DNA from: Perca fluviatilis
Lineage: Eukaryota > Chordata > Actinopteri > Perciformes > Percidae
Length of the DNA: 64,000 bases
Assembly (NCBI RefSeq): GCF_010015445.1
Contig: NC_053134.1
Coordinates: 7,857,136-7,921,135 of the forward strand
Reading direction: 5' to 3'
Shown here: piece after piece, positions 13,499 to 27,900 of the stretch
Position numbering within the stretch: the stretch's first letter is position 1
How the letters are laid out: every line of letters begins with the position of its first letter
Notes under the pieces: generated by a model
Databases searched by the model: none
Told to the model about the DNA's origin: nothing
The model's input: only the letters and a program-made list of their open reading frames with translations
Position numbers and translations under genes: made by a program

Positions 13499-16400
13499 AT
13501 GGTCATTAATACGATCCACTGGTTCAGGAAGGGCTTGCGGCTCCACGACAACCCGGCGCTTAAGGAATCTCTGCTGGGAGCGGATACTGTCCGCTGCGTC
13601 TACATCCTCGACCCCTGGTTCGCGGGATCTTCCAACGTCGGGATCAACAGGTGGAGGTGAGCGAAACAGCCAAGCATAACATTGGGCCACCGTACACATA
13701 GCCAGCTCCTCAAGGTGATCCATGCATGTTACAATTTATTTATTTTTTTATAATAAAATCCTTAGCACTCATTACTCTCATTTCCCCCCAAATGCATGTT
13801 ATGTGCCATCGTCGCATGCTTCTTTTGCACTTCAGTTGTATGCACTTTAGCATTTCATATTCAAAAAACATTTCTTGTGTGTGCTGGTTAATTACAGTCG
13901 TTAATATTTTTGTCATTTTCTGGACAAAACGATTAATCCAAAAAGTACTCAACAGATTTCTTGATAATCGTAATAATAGGTAGTTTCTGCTCTAATTCCC
14001 CATAAATCCTTTGATTATAATTTCGTTTCACTCTTTAATGCAGTATATTTGACCTGTGACTGTGATGCTTGTTGGTGCACATGCACATGTCTCTAAGCCT
14101 ATTGGCACCTGTACCAATCTGTTACAAAACACGGCATCGTTATGAAGTGTCTGCAGTAACTCGATAGTATAGTAAGAGATAAGCACACTTCATGTCAAAT
14201 ATAGAAAGAAATGTGGCACTTTTAAAGTAAACAGCAGGCGTATTCCTGAGATGTTGACTCTAGCACTGTATATTTCACATGAGGAAAGTCCAATCTTTTT
14301 GAGTGTTACCAAATATTTGAAAAATCAAAAATTAACTTTGTGTGTCGACAATTGCTGCATGCAATTAGAGAATATTATGACACTGTTTGGATTATATTAT
14401 CTGGGTTATGAGTGATATGCAGTATTACAGACATCATTTTAGATATTAGTCTTCTTAATACCACAATACATATTCATGAACATTTATTGATAAAGGTGTC
14501 AATAAGAGGACAGATAAGTAGTTTCCACTCCTCCATTACATCCCGAGATGTAGTGGTGAATTAAACCATATTGTCTACCCAGTAATCAGCATGAAACCAA
14601 ACATCAATTAGACCTTCAGATTCCTGATTAAATGAGGCGAAATTAATAACATAATTCACAATTTGAACTTTTTCCTCTGAAAAGGTGATCTCAAATTGAT
14701 AAATGGTATTTTGGTGCGTTGATTGTCACCTCCCTGCTAAACTATAATTATGGTGTTATCCAAAATCGTAAGTAGCAAGTGTTCTTTTGTTACTGTACAT
14801 CGTTTATCATTACACATGTTCCCTCCAGAGCTCATTGATCTGTGCAATGTACTTTGTAGATGGTGGCAGTATAAATAAGGGATTAGAGATTTGGCAGAGA
14901 TGAACCTTTCCAAAACACTAAGTGACTAATGCGTTGAGAAATGTAGTCTGAGATAAAAATGAGGAAATGTTTCGGACTTAATTAGTCATTATTTGCCAGA
15001 GCTGAGAATACTTCATTAGCAAGCTTTGCTTCAATCTCGTTGCTCTCTTTCTAAGTAATGTAAGGTTCTTTAAGTCTTAACTCTTTGGACAGAAGGCCAA
15101 AAAGTGAGTTTGGATGTTTAAAATGTGTGTGTGAATTTCTTTTTAAAGAAATCTTTTGGGGCATTTTTAGGCCTTTATTGACAGGACTGCTGAAGAAATG
15201 AAAGGGGAGAGAGAGGGGGGGAATGACATGCAGCAAAGGGCCGCAGGTGAGGAGTAAACCTCTATATATGGGCGCCCGCTCTACCAACTGAGCTATCCGG
15301 GTGCCCAGTGTGTGTGCGTGTGTGTGCGAATTTGACCTGCATGTCCACATTCCATTGGTGAAGACGCAATGCATCATTAATTCTAGCATTTAATATAACT
15401 GACTTACTTGAAAAAGTCTTTTTTGTTTTATTTATAAGATTATTTGTTGGGCATAGGACAGCTGAAGACATGAAAGGGGAGAGAGAGAGAGGGGGGGGAA
15501 TGACATGCAGCAAAGGGCCGCAGGACGGAGTCGAACCTGCAGCCGCTGCGTCGAGGAGTAAGCTGCTATATATGGGCGCCTGCTCTACCAGGTGAGCTAC
15601 CGAGGCGCCCGAGAGTGAGCAAGTCGGTCTGTACTTGAATGAGTGGAAGATAGGGACACGCTGTTTGAGTCTGGGGACACACAATGCATACGACGCTTTG
15701 CAGGCTCATGTGACCGAGATAAGAGCAAGGACTGTTCTGGTTAGTGGAGTTTCTGCCAGCCTATAACCCACTGGCTTTGTCCTCCTTTCTAACACTGGGT
15801 AGTTTTTCTACTTATAACAAACAGTTGACATCTTTGTTATCCCCAGCTTGGTCGGTGACCTAGACATTTTATTCATCACAAATGTGTACTGCAGTCAGCG
15901 AACTGCTTCAGTGTGGAAATTACGTTCTCTTGGCTGGCAGATTTACAGATGCAGGTGCGGAATGAAAGAGCTCCTGAGGTTTACAGAACAGTAGGTGCCT
16001 CGCTGGATGCTTTTGTTTCCTTTCCTGGCTGCTGTGCATGCAGGTTTGCATTTTGGTCCCATGCCGTCACTGGAAGAGTAGGGCAGCAGCACCAAATGCC
16101 TGCCCTGTTATGGAGCATCCATGTTATGCTTACAGGGTTATGCAACAACAGCTTGGGGTGACTCTGAGCGAGCTCACACACAGATCAGTCAGCAGTATTC
16201 CCTGATTCGCTTGCTCCCTTCATTTCTAACGCGCATATCAGACACAAACATAAGTAAAACCTTTCATCTTTAAAAACCAGTAGGAGTGCACAAAGAAAAA
16301 AAGTATTTAGAGAGTCAGAATCTCTTTTGAGAGTCAATAAATTATCTTTTTGTCTGTGTAGTCCATTTGTTGTTAGAAATAATGTAAATGTCTGAAAAAA

Positions 16401-19400
16401 AGATCCTCTTGAGGTTAAGTGGAGCTTGTAACTGAATTTGTGATGCACTTGCATACAGTTGCATTAAACAGCCTGTTAAAATTATGAAAACATAGGCTCT
16501 TTTGCATTACAAAAACTATTCGTATACTCGGACCATGGTGATATTTCTGTAGCTCTGCAACATTTAGGTCTGTGATTTTGTAACTTACAGTCTACATTGC
16601 TCAAAGAAGAAGAAAAAAAACTCATCGTTGTCGTGCTGAAGGCTATGAAAAGCTTTCAGCTTGATTAACACCTCCTGTACTCCTGCTATCATTTGAATAG
16701 AAGAAGTGAGCAGCCCTGTCCTTGAGACCTAGGTGGCAATACTCGGTGAATAAGGCGGATCAATGCCGGCAGATGACATAATCACAATAACTTTCCCTTC
16801 CCCTGACCTCTCCACACACCGCGAGTAGGTCAGTGTGTTAGGAGTTGAACCTCTTCTAGTCTTTTTGACCTACTTTTTCTCTCCTGCTATTGCAAGAGAC
16901 CCCAACGATCTCTGGTGAGCAGCGCAAGCGTGAGCACTGATCCCAAAAAAGCTGCTTCCATCTGATATCTATGCTAACACTTAATGCTCGAAAGAGCGAG
17001 TGAATCACAACAGTCCTTTTTTTTTCAATTGAAAGATGTTCATGAGGATGTAGTTAGAGCAGGGCTGCTCTATAAAAGAGTGTTTGTAACAAGTTGGAGG
17101 GAAGTAGGAGCCCCCATGTCAGAGGACAGCATGGGAAAAGTAATGAAAAACAGACACAGATGAGCATGTTTGTGCAATGCACACGCAGGGGCCCTGAGTG
17201 TACTTTTTCAAATAGATGTCCAGCATCAGCAAAGTGTTTGTTGAAGGCTAGGCAAATCTCATTCTGTTCAGAAATCATACAGTCACCATGTTTTCTATAA
17301 TACGTGTAGGGAGCGAATTAGGGGATTTGTAAGTTAAAGGGATACGCCACCGTTTGTTGAAATAGGGCTTATCACGGTCTCCCCTAGCTGGAGATAGGTG
17401 GGCCAACGCATTTTTTGTGCATGCATTGTTTTAGTCCGGTGAAACACCAGCAGCGCCGCCGCTAGTTATCTTAGCGTAGTGAATGGAATCCTATGTTGTT
17501 AGCATGTTGTGAGTAAAAGTGAGACAACAAAAGATAAAAAAACAACCTAATTACTTGCACTGAGACAAAAAATGCGTTGGCCCACCTATCTACAGCCAGG
17601 GTAGACCGTGATAAGCCCTATTTCAACAAATGGTGGTGTATTCCTTTAAGTGGACCCGCTGCGGCGATAAAGGCTTCGGCTTGCAGTTGGTAGCGTCTGT
17701 ATCTGCAGTCCTCGTAGGCAAGTTAGCTCCCAATGCTAAAAACAAGCCAGGTTGGAGCAGCTGTTGACCGAGTCACATGGACACTGCTCCAGTTCTTTGA
17801 AGCAATTTAAAAGCAACTCCCAAAGATATCTTTCAAAAAAATCTAAAAAGTGTATCATTAAAAAAAAGTAAATTTATGACAGTAGACAGAGACGCAGACG
17901 CATACATTACGCATTACAAAATTACATTTTCTGGATTTATCATGGTGCCTTCTCAGTTTCTTACTAATGTGCTCTAAATGCAGAGATATGCATAGAAGTT
18001 AAATATCACATTTGTGGCCTTACTTATTTTGTGCAGTTTTCATATTTAATTTATTTTAGTCACTTTAGTCCATGCAGTTGTCTGTACGTGTGGTTTCGAA
18101 AGGCTATTTTTGAAAAATAAATCTGCTTGGTTTGAAATCTATAAAAGTGGGTCGCAATTTAATGACCATGGGGAAATGTGGGTCACAGGGTGACATTAGT
18201 CGAGAACCGCTGCTCCAGAGAACACTCAGATGTTTAATTTTCAACTGTAACCTATGCCATAACTGAACATGTTTTTACTTCTGTGTCACATCTCATATTC
18301 ATTCTAAGCTTGTCCTTTGGTACACAGCATCACAGAAAGGCCTGGTTAGATAACAGTAGCTTGCTGTTTATCAATAACGTGTCACATTGTGCTCGCTGAG
18401 TATTTCAATTCAGAGCGGCTAAATTGGTTAAAACCTCAACTCGTATTAGTGTACAGCGTTCATTCCATCCCCGGCCCTCATATTCTACAGTCTTTAATCC
18501 AGTTTTAAGCCACATATGATTTTTGTCCACATGATTTGCTTTTAAATGTGAACCTTCTCTCTCATCTTTGGCCTACAATATTAATAATATGATCAGAATT
18601 TGAATACAGAATGACATTGTGGTAATAAACAGGAGTAAGAGTATTTACAGCACCCACCTGGATTTGACACAGGAATGATACAGGATACAGGAAGCCTCCG
18701 CCCACGAACTTTGGTATCTATAGCAACAGCACGGGAAGCAGCATATTACTGCCGCTCTGTCTGCACGCATATGTGGTCCTGTGGGGGGGGGAAGATAAAA
18801 ACAGTAGCACAGTACAAATTATATAATCGAATAATGATGAAACACAGTTATGGATTCGTTCTAACAGTAATATTCACATATGATACTGTCGGGTCAGTGT
18901 GTTTGGTTTGTTTATTTTCACTGGCGTCGCATACAGTGATGATGTGGTTGACTCATCCACTGTTCGCATGACTCAGCCTTAAGATAGATAGATACTGACT
19001 GACTGACTGACTTACTTACTCATCCCGAGGAAAAGTTTAGGGATTTTAAGGATGAGTTCACACTGACAAGAGCAAAAGTGCAACATTCTGTGTGAAAGTA
19101 ACACTTCAGTGTGAGAAATACTGTATTGCCAAAGCACAGTAACCTGGGCACACTGTTGTTTTCAGGCCCTAAGCTCTGCAGAGAGAATGTTAGGGGTTAG
19201 TGTTGTAGGCAGTTATTTGTCAGTAGGAATGATAGTCATATGAAGGGAGAAAACTCATGTCAGGAGATATTATTCAGAATTTATATAATGGGACATTTTC
19301 ACAAAACAATAGCGTCCCCTGATGTGTCAGCAGTTGCTTTCATTTATTTGTTTCTTGAATACTCGTCCAGAATGTCCCATGTTCCCACTTGTTACCTAAC

Positions 19401-22400
19401 CAACAGGGACACATTCACGAGAAATGTGCTCCTTCGCCAATATTGAGACGGCCCTTTGTCCTCCTGTGTCCCCCTGGCTTACAGACATTATCTTGGTCAG
19501 ACGTTCGTGCTGACTCCCACACCTGCTCTTCTCTCATTGGCGACCCTTTTGGCTTTATGTTGGCAGACGCGTTGTCATCCCCACTGACGAGACATTTATG
19601 AACGCTTTTCACTTTGCAGCGTGTTGCCATAAACATGGATGCACACCATGCCTGTAGATTTAGTGGAGTGTAGGGAATCCAAAACGTTTCTTGTCACTCC
19701 TAAAATGACGTGTCTCTTTTCTTATATTCGATATTGTGAATTTAATCGTCCCCATATTGCATGGACTGCATCATTCCCGCGACTTTGCTTCGTGTGTTTT
19801 AACCAGTGCAAGAGGAAGAACTGGCCGTTGAATTTGGGGAATCAAATCTGCACGTTCACATTTCAAAATCTCTGCAGAGATGACATTGTTCTGTAACGGG
19901 AATAAGCATTGGTCCGCACCCTCTTCTGTCAACTTCAATCGAGGGAAAAAAAAAGAAAGCAAGAGAATGAATTAATTAAATCGTCAAACTTCCTGGAAGA
20001 TTTCCTGTGTGTCAGCACCGTGTTGTGAACACAGGAATATTTAATTTTATTTAAATAGATTCTTGGAGTATGCCGTCTGAATAGATTTTGCTGCATACAA
20101 TTAGCAGATCAAATAGCAAGTTGAATTGAAACTATTTGAGCTTCTTGTCAAACCGAGCACATCCTGAAACAATCATCCAGAGTTTTCTTTCCCAGCTGTT
20201 TTACCTTTGAAACAACACAATGTAACACAATGTACCTTTTTCTCCGAAGCTCAAGACATTGTAACATGTCTTAAGCTGTATGTTGTTGCTGTCAGTGTTT
20301 TTTTTTTTTTTAACCGCCTTTTCTTTATTCCTGTCGTCCTCCAGGTTCTTACTTCAGAGTCTTGAGGACTTGGACTACAGCCTCCGTAAACTCAACTCTC
20401 GACTGTTTGTGATACGGGGCCAACCCACTGATGTCTTTCCCAGACTGTTCAAGGTGACGACATTTGGACACGCCGACAGTTTTTAACTAGAATTTCTCAT
20501 GGGGGGGGGGCGGCAGAAGCTACGCACTATAGCTTTAAGCCCCGGGGACCTTTTAAACATGTTGTGCAAACCCTGTTTAATCTATTCTGTAGCTAACTTT
20601 GGTTCATTCTCTGTTTTCCAGGAGTGGAATATTTCTCGTTTGTCTTACGAGTACGACTCTGAGCCCTTTGGGAAAGAACGAGATGCAGCTATTAAGAAAC
20701 TGGCCTGTGAGGCTGGAGTGGAGGTGACGGTTCGCATCTCCCACACACTCTATGACCTGGACAAGTGAGTTGAAATCACCAGTGGGGGAAGAAGTATTCA
20801 GATCCTTTACTTACATCACATTACATTGAATTACATTAAGATAGATAAGATAAGATATACTGTACTTTATTGTCCCCGAAGGGAAATTTGTTTTGGACTC
20901 TGTCCGTTCCGCAGCTTTACAAAGACAACACAAAATACCGAAAATAAGCATCTCTCAGTCTCAACACATACTCTCATGCAACACAAAACATGCTCTCATA
21001 TATATTAGACAGGTACCTATATATATTACATTACTTTTACTTAAGTAAAAGTACTAATACCACTGTGAAAATACTCTGTTACAAGTAAAAGTCCTGCATT
21101 AGAAATTTTACTTAAGTAAAAGTATGCAAGTATCATCAGGAAAATGGACTCAAAGTATTGAAAGTAAAAGTAAATGCACAAAATGCTCACATTTTAGCAA
21201 CTGGAAACGATCCAAACTGTTCTGTGTTTAATCGTCTAATCATTTCAGCTGGACTAGTATATTGTTGGGTAGTTTAATTTATAATAAAACATCGTATTTT
21301 ATGAACTACATGTGTTTTGTGTGCAAAAATCTTAATTTGTGAAGTAACTAAAGCTGTCAGATTTGTGTAGTGGAGTAAAAAAGTACAATATTTGTCTCTG
21401 AAATGTAGCGGAGTAGAAGTAGAAAGTGGCATGAAAAGACTCAAGTAAAGTATATGTACCCCAAATTCGTACTTAAGTACAGTACTTGAGTAAATGTACT
21501 TGGTTACATTCCACCACTGACTATCACCCCTTACCACTCTACTTACTACGGGACGTTCAGACCAAAAAAAAGCGATCTGCCGATTTGCCGCAGGGTTGTG
21601 CAGCGAGGGGAGTGTCAATGAAGTGGCCCATTTGTGTGACGTCCTGTTGTGTTCTTAAACCCCCCTAACAAAGCACAAGTAGACACAGCTACTGTTTTCC
21701 GTCAGATCGTTCATAGATTTCAACGTTTCTGACCGCACATGAAGGCAGCCTCATTTCACAGGAGAGAGAGAAAGGAAAGAGACAAGCGAGACATAGCGAG
21801 TGCTTTGTTGTTGCAGGAAACCTTCAGGTATTACACAAACTCTCGGGCAGTCCAGTGCTTGTGTTTTCGTTTTTTTTTTACCCTCCTAAAAGCTTTCTTG
21901 TGGCAGCGATGTCTCCTGTTAACTGTACTGGGCATAGGTCAAAACACACCGACAAGTCGGATCGGTGGTTACATGATTGGCCACTGCAGCGTGACGTGGG
22001 GTTGCGTTGTTGTTTTTTTAAGACCTGCGTTTTTGCCGGACCGTCTTACGGCGGACGCATGCTGTCTGAATGTGGCCTTAAAGCCTTTTATAAACCAAAC
22101 AATGATGTATTATTATTTTTCTAGGTATTTTACTCTCTTTCAAAAGAGAGCTAGGTCATGACAATAAGTAGTGGCAAATATGAAAACAGGATAAGCACGG
22201 GTACAGTTCACAATACAGATACATCTTGACATACAGAAATAGTGGAGTAGAATGAATTGTCTGTATTTGTAGCAATCCCATTTTCTTTAGTATTCCTCTC
22301 CTTTCTCATTTTGAAGCTGCTGCAGCATAAAAGTCAATTTCTCCATGCTGCGGCTAGAGTTTATAGTGTTTATTAAGAGTCTCATGGTGGGATGATTCCT

Positions 22401-24884
22401 CTGAAGCCAACGTTTGGTAATTGCTTTTTTTGCTTGCAACCATGAAAATCTTCAGGAGGTATGAGTCTCTTTTACTGAGACCTTAAGGAAGTTAAGATGC
22501 AAGATACAAAAAGGCGAAAGAGGTTTCAAATGTTATATAGCCAGTATTTGACTCTTTCTGTGCTCATTTCACTCCCGCAGGATCATAGAGTTAAATGGGG
22601 GTCAGTCCCCTCTTACCTACAAGCGGTTCCAGACCCTCATCAGTCGTATGGATGCAGTGGAGGTGCCTGCGGAGTCCATCACGGCTGACATCATGGGGAA
22701 ATGCAGTACGCCACTGTCCGAAGACCATGATGACAAGTTTGGCGTCCCCTCCTTGGAGGAGCTGGGTGAGTGAGGCCAGACAGAATCACTAGTTTGGGTT
22801 CAGATAAGGCATGCAAACATGATGATATTCAACATTATTGGCTGAATTTTAATGTGTTTTTATTTTGATGTGATCCCTGCAGGTTTTGATACTGAAGGTC
22901 TGTCCACAGCTGTGTGGCCGGGGGGAGAGACCGAAGCCCTCACGCGACTTGAGAGGCATTTGGAGAGGAAGGTCAGTCAAATCAGATAAGAGCCAGAAGC
23001 AATCAGCAATTTTTTGTTGTTGTGATTAACATTTTTTTTTAAGTAAACCCCTTAAAAGAAACATTGTGCAATGTTATGACATGACACCATGCTGTCATGC
23101 ATTTTCATTTCTGATTATGTGACTGTGTTGCCATCAGGCATGGGTGGCCAACTTTGAGCGTCCCAGAATGAACGCCAACTCGCTGCTCGCCAGCCCGACA
23201 GGCCTCAGCCCGTACCTGCGCTTCGGCTGCCTCTCCTGTCGCCTCTTCTACTTCAAACTCACCGACCTCTACAGGAAGGTAAGTCCCGAAACACGTATGG
23301 ACGTATGAATGAACAATTTTGGTATCTAACAATCGGCTGCATTAATGTTTTGGCCCAAAAACTGCTGTTGGTAAAAGGAGGGATTGTCTTGTATTTGGGA
23401 TCGTACGGTTGGATTTTGATTTGATTATTTCAGATCTCACCTAGGTATTAGAATTTCTACCACAAAGAAAACTAAACAAAATCAAAACACAAAGATAAAA
23501 ATACAAACTTAGACAAATCAATCAGATTTAACCAAAAAACAGACAAAAAAATGATAAGTTCGAGAAGGAGCAGGCGGAAGCGTAATGCTCATATAGTCCT
23601 GCTCCTACTTACACTTCACAATATCATAACAGAAAAAAATCAAATAGATATGCATACAAAATTGGAGGTCATAAAACACTTGCAACAATACACTTACATT
23701 ACATTTCATTCAAATGTCAAGATGTATTCACATTGTGACTGCATTATTATTCATTCCGCTACTTTTATTTTATTTTGGATTGAAGTACCCTGCCTCTTTC
23801 TGCACACTGCCATTTTAGTCAGGTTAACTTCTTCTATAGCCTGTGTGAGGGGGATCGACTGCTCCTGTTGTTTATACCACCACCTAGTGGTGCCCTATTT
23901 ATTCTGAAATGAGGTCAGTTATCCACTGCAGTCTTGCTTTGTTGCGATGGCTCCCTCTTGAGATGTGATGTTGTACATTCAGACTCCAATGCAAATGTTT
24001 ACAGTCTTATTAAGTGTTATTGAGGGCTTTGCTGTGTCAAGGAACTGCCCCACCCAGCTTTAATACTTAACTGCTGCCTAATGCAGAGGTGCCAGTGTCA
24101 AGATTGTCATCCTGTTTTTTTTTCTACTTTGTTATATATGATAGGTTATATGATTTCCCAAGGCAATAACATGTGTCCTGCCACTTCTCCAGGTGAAGAA
24201 GAACAGCTCCCCTCCCCTCTCGCTCTACGGTCAGCTGCTGTGGCGCGAGTTCTTCTACACGGCTGCCACCAACAACCCCTGCTTCGACAAGATGGAGAGT
24301 AACCCCATCTGCGTTCAGATCCCGTGGGACCGCAACCCTGAGGCGCTGGCCAAGTGGGCGGAGGGCCGCACCGGCTTCCCCTGGATCGACGCCATCATGA
24401 CGCAGCTGAGGCAGGAGGGCTGGATCCACCACCTGGCTCGGCACGCCGTGGCCTGTTTCCTGACCCGAGGAGACCTGTGGATCGGCTGGGAGGAGGGCAT
24501 GAAGGTAGACCATGTTGACGTTTTATCATATAGCTTTTTAATGTCTTCATTTCTTTCTTTTTTTTCTCTCCATAATATCAGTTTGAATACTTATTTATAT
24601 TCTATGTTCCTGTTTGTGGCAATGCTAACTTAAGACTATTAAAGAAAAACTCAGGAGCAGCACAACTCATTTCACATACAGTACATGTAGAAGGTTCGGG
24701 AGACTTTGATGAATTAAACAGGAGCATTTTTAAATTCTTAATTGAGGAGAGTTTAGGATTACACAGTACAGTGTAGGTGCCATTCCAACTTCTGAACTTC
24801 CTGTCTTCCTGAAGGTGTATTTAAACTCATGCTGGAGGGGTTAAATTCAGTGCCTAAAACACAGATGCTAAAGCCTAGTTCAGC

Positions 24885-24918
<34 letters not shown>

Positions 24919-27900
24919 GAAGTATGCAAAAGTGTTAGCCTGGTTGACACCAGACCCTTCTCAGTTGTAACTGAGAGTGGGTCTGGGCAAGGTTCATTCG
25001 CAGCTCATTTTCAAAGGGGCGTCACCAACGGACGCCGCTCAAATGCCTCTGGATTGGATAGTCCTTCCACCAATCATACCAACGATCCGGGTGACGTAGC
25101 AGCGACAGCGGCATCGACAGGTTTCTGTGCTTCGGTGGCCGTCATGTTGAATGTAAACAAAAAGCTGCTCGCCTCGTCCTCGTGTAAAGCCCGCCTCAAC
25201 GGTTGTGATTGGTGCCTCGCTTTGGAGAATTTGGAAATGGGCTTGAATGGGCTCTTGGCCAGACTGACTTGAAGAGCAAATCTCAAATTTGCCGGAAGTT
25301 CGTCAGGGTTTTCCCAGGCCACAAAAGTGCAGCAGATCACTTCACATGAGTGATCTGCCCCACCCTTATGTTGTCAGCAGATCTTTGAGGTCCTCAGATC
25401 AGAGCTTACTGGCTGTTCCTCGTACTGAGCTGAAAACTAAAGGTGACAGAGCCTTTGAAACAATCGCCAGGGCTTTGTGTATCTGTCAATACCCGATACC
25501 GATCGGATACCATTGTTGAATTAATAATAAACTGTATACCTTCCACCTTATACCTTCCTTCCACCATGTGGAATAGACTAAAGGCACCAGACCTTCCTAA
25601 CTAAGACAAAATAACATGGATGTAATGTATTGAATTTGCATGGTGCTTTTGGATTCGCTTGATTTAAATTGGTAGTATTGTACTTTGCAGTACTACCACC
25701 ACCCCTCAAACCATTTACTTTGCAGACATTGCAAACAGCCGACGAAGTAGTTGGCGTGGCAAGCGACCGTTTGGCTCGCTCCATGTTGCATAACGGTTAG
25801 CTCAACTCTTCCAGCGAGCGACACACATGCTGCTGACGAATGACGTAGGATGTGCTGCGACGGAGGATAAAAATAAAAAATAAAACTGGATCGCCCCGTG
25901 GATCTGTTAATTTTATTTTTTTTTATATATATATATTTTGTCAATATCGGGGCCGATATCGGATTGGTGCACCCCTATTTACCACATGTTTTAAGACTGC
26001 ATTTGTTGAAATCTCTAAAAAAAAAAAAACAGCTGAAGGCGCATCTTTTTAGTCAGGCATTCATTTAGCCACATTGCTGACTGTATTATTTTGTATCTAT
26101 GCTTTTGTGTTTTACTACAATTTATTGTGCTTTTTATGACTATTGATCTGTTTTAATGTATGTATTTATTTTGCCTGTGAAGCACTTTGACTCTATCTGT
26201 GATAAGTGCTATACAAATAAACATACTTACTTACTAGTGCGGACGGTCCTGTAACAAAACATTCCCTTATCATGCAACCGCCTAGATTACCTGAATCTAT
26301 GGAGGCACAAAGTTGAAGTATATCTCTGCCTGGAAAGGTTATGAGCTTATGTTGGACACTGACCTGAATGAGACCTGGGGTACCACTGTGTCAACTTACA
26401 TAGCATGAGTTCGTAAGCTGGAAATTACACCACAAAGACTAAAAATAAAGACGTTTGTATTTAAGTTTATGTGATCTTAACCCTCTCCGCTCCGAGACGC
26501 CAAATGTTGCACAGCCCATAGGAATCCTCCCCTTTCTCAACTAACACAAGGCTTTTTTTGTGTCTTTAGGTGTTTGAGGAGCTGCTGCTGGATGCAGACT
26601 GGAGTGTGAATGCAGGCAGCTGGATGTGGCTCTCCTGCAGCTCTTTCTTCCAGCAGTTCTTCCACTGCTACTGCCCTGTGGGTTTCGGCCGACGCACAGA
26701 CCCCAATGGAGATTACATACGGTATGCTGACAAACTGCAGTGCACGTGGACACCTTTTTAATTGTATGTATAGTATAGTATTTTAAACAGAATTTATTAA
26801 CCCTCCTGTTGTCCTCGGGTCAAATTTCAGGTTTCTTTCAACCTAATTTCCCAAAAAACAACACGGATAGTTACATTCAACGCTCGTCGCAAGTGAAATG
26901 AAGGATCAGTTCACTACTTTTATTGAATTTTGGGTGTTTTATTCAATTTTATAGCACTTGATTAAAACAGTATCCTGACTAAACTTCAACATAAGTTCCC
27001 CTGATGTTAACTATTAGTCAAAATTATTCATAATTGCAGCATTTTAAGTCAAAAGTTAGATAAGTTTAATATAAATGAAGTTTATTGACTACACTTTTTT
27101 TTGGAAACTAATAAAACTAGTGGTAATAAGTTGGTTTTACTGGTGGAAAAAAAGCACAGAAAGAAAGTGTTAATTTTTGACCCGGGAGAACAAGAAGTCG
27201 GCAGGAAGACAACACAAGGGTTAAATGTTGAGCATTACCACAACAATAATTGACACCACCCTACATGCTCACTAAACCTCTTCATCTCTTCACTCAGGCG
27301 CTACCTGCCCATTCTGAGAGGGTTTCCAGCCAAATATATTTATGATCCCTGGAACGCTCCAGAGATCGTGCAGAAGGCAGCCAAATGTGTTATTGGAGTG
27401 CATTACCCCAAGCCCATGGTGAACCATGCAGAGGCCAGCTGTCTCAACATTGAACGAATGAAACAGATCTACCAGCAGCTCTCCTGTTATAGAGGCCTCG
27501 GTAAGGACACTAGAAGACTGTCATTCCTCACAAACATCTAAAGACCGATACGTGTGAATATAACTAGCAGCAGTGGTTTGCATTGATGCGATTTTATCAA
27601 TCTAAAGTTACTATACTGTTGTCTGTGTCCGTAGGCCTTCTGGCTACAGTTCCGTCCACCTCTAACGGTAACGGTAACGGAGAGATGTCCTCAGACGGGA
27701 TGGGATTGTCTGTCGAGGCTACACACAATGCTGCAGGTCCATCTCGTAAGTGCCATAATACATTCAGTAGGTCAGGGTTCTTTATAACTTCCTCTATCGT
27801 CCCTGAGGCCCATTCCCTAATGGGTATCTTTATGAAATGTATAGATTTTCAGCAGAGTCGAGCACAGAAGCAAAATAAAACATCCGGTTAAAATAAAATG

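Larger units (their letters stand above)
13657..20344. other. cry1 intron 1 (6.7 kb)
   Basis: The large first intron holds a truncated GGGCTGCAACTAACG-type repeat (about 13900-13980), two SINEs (15163-15304 and 15440-15612) and a TTAA MITE (17338-17645). The rest, including 13990-15160, 15620-17330 and 17650-20340, shows no exon or RNA gene that I could recognise. Confidence 0.6.

Noticed and set aside
15262..15684. Minus-strand frame of 140 codons with a plausible-looking protein
   Set aside because: It runs through the tRNA-derived SINE copies and has no family resemblance.
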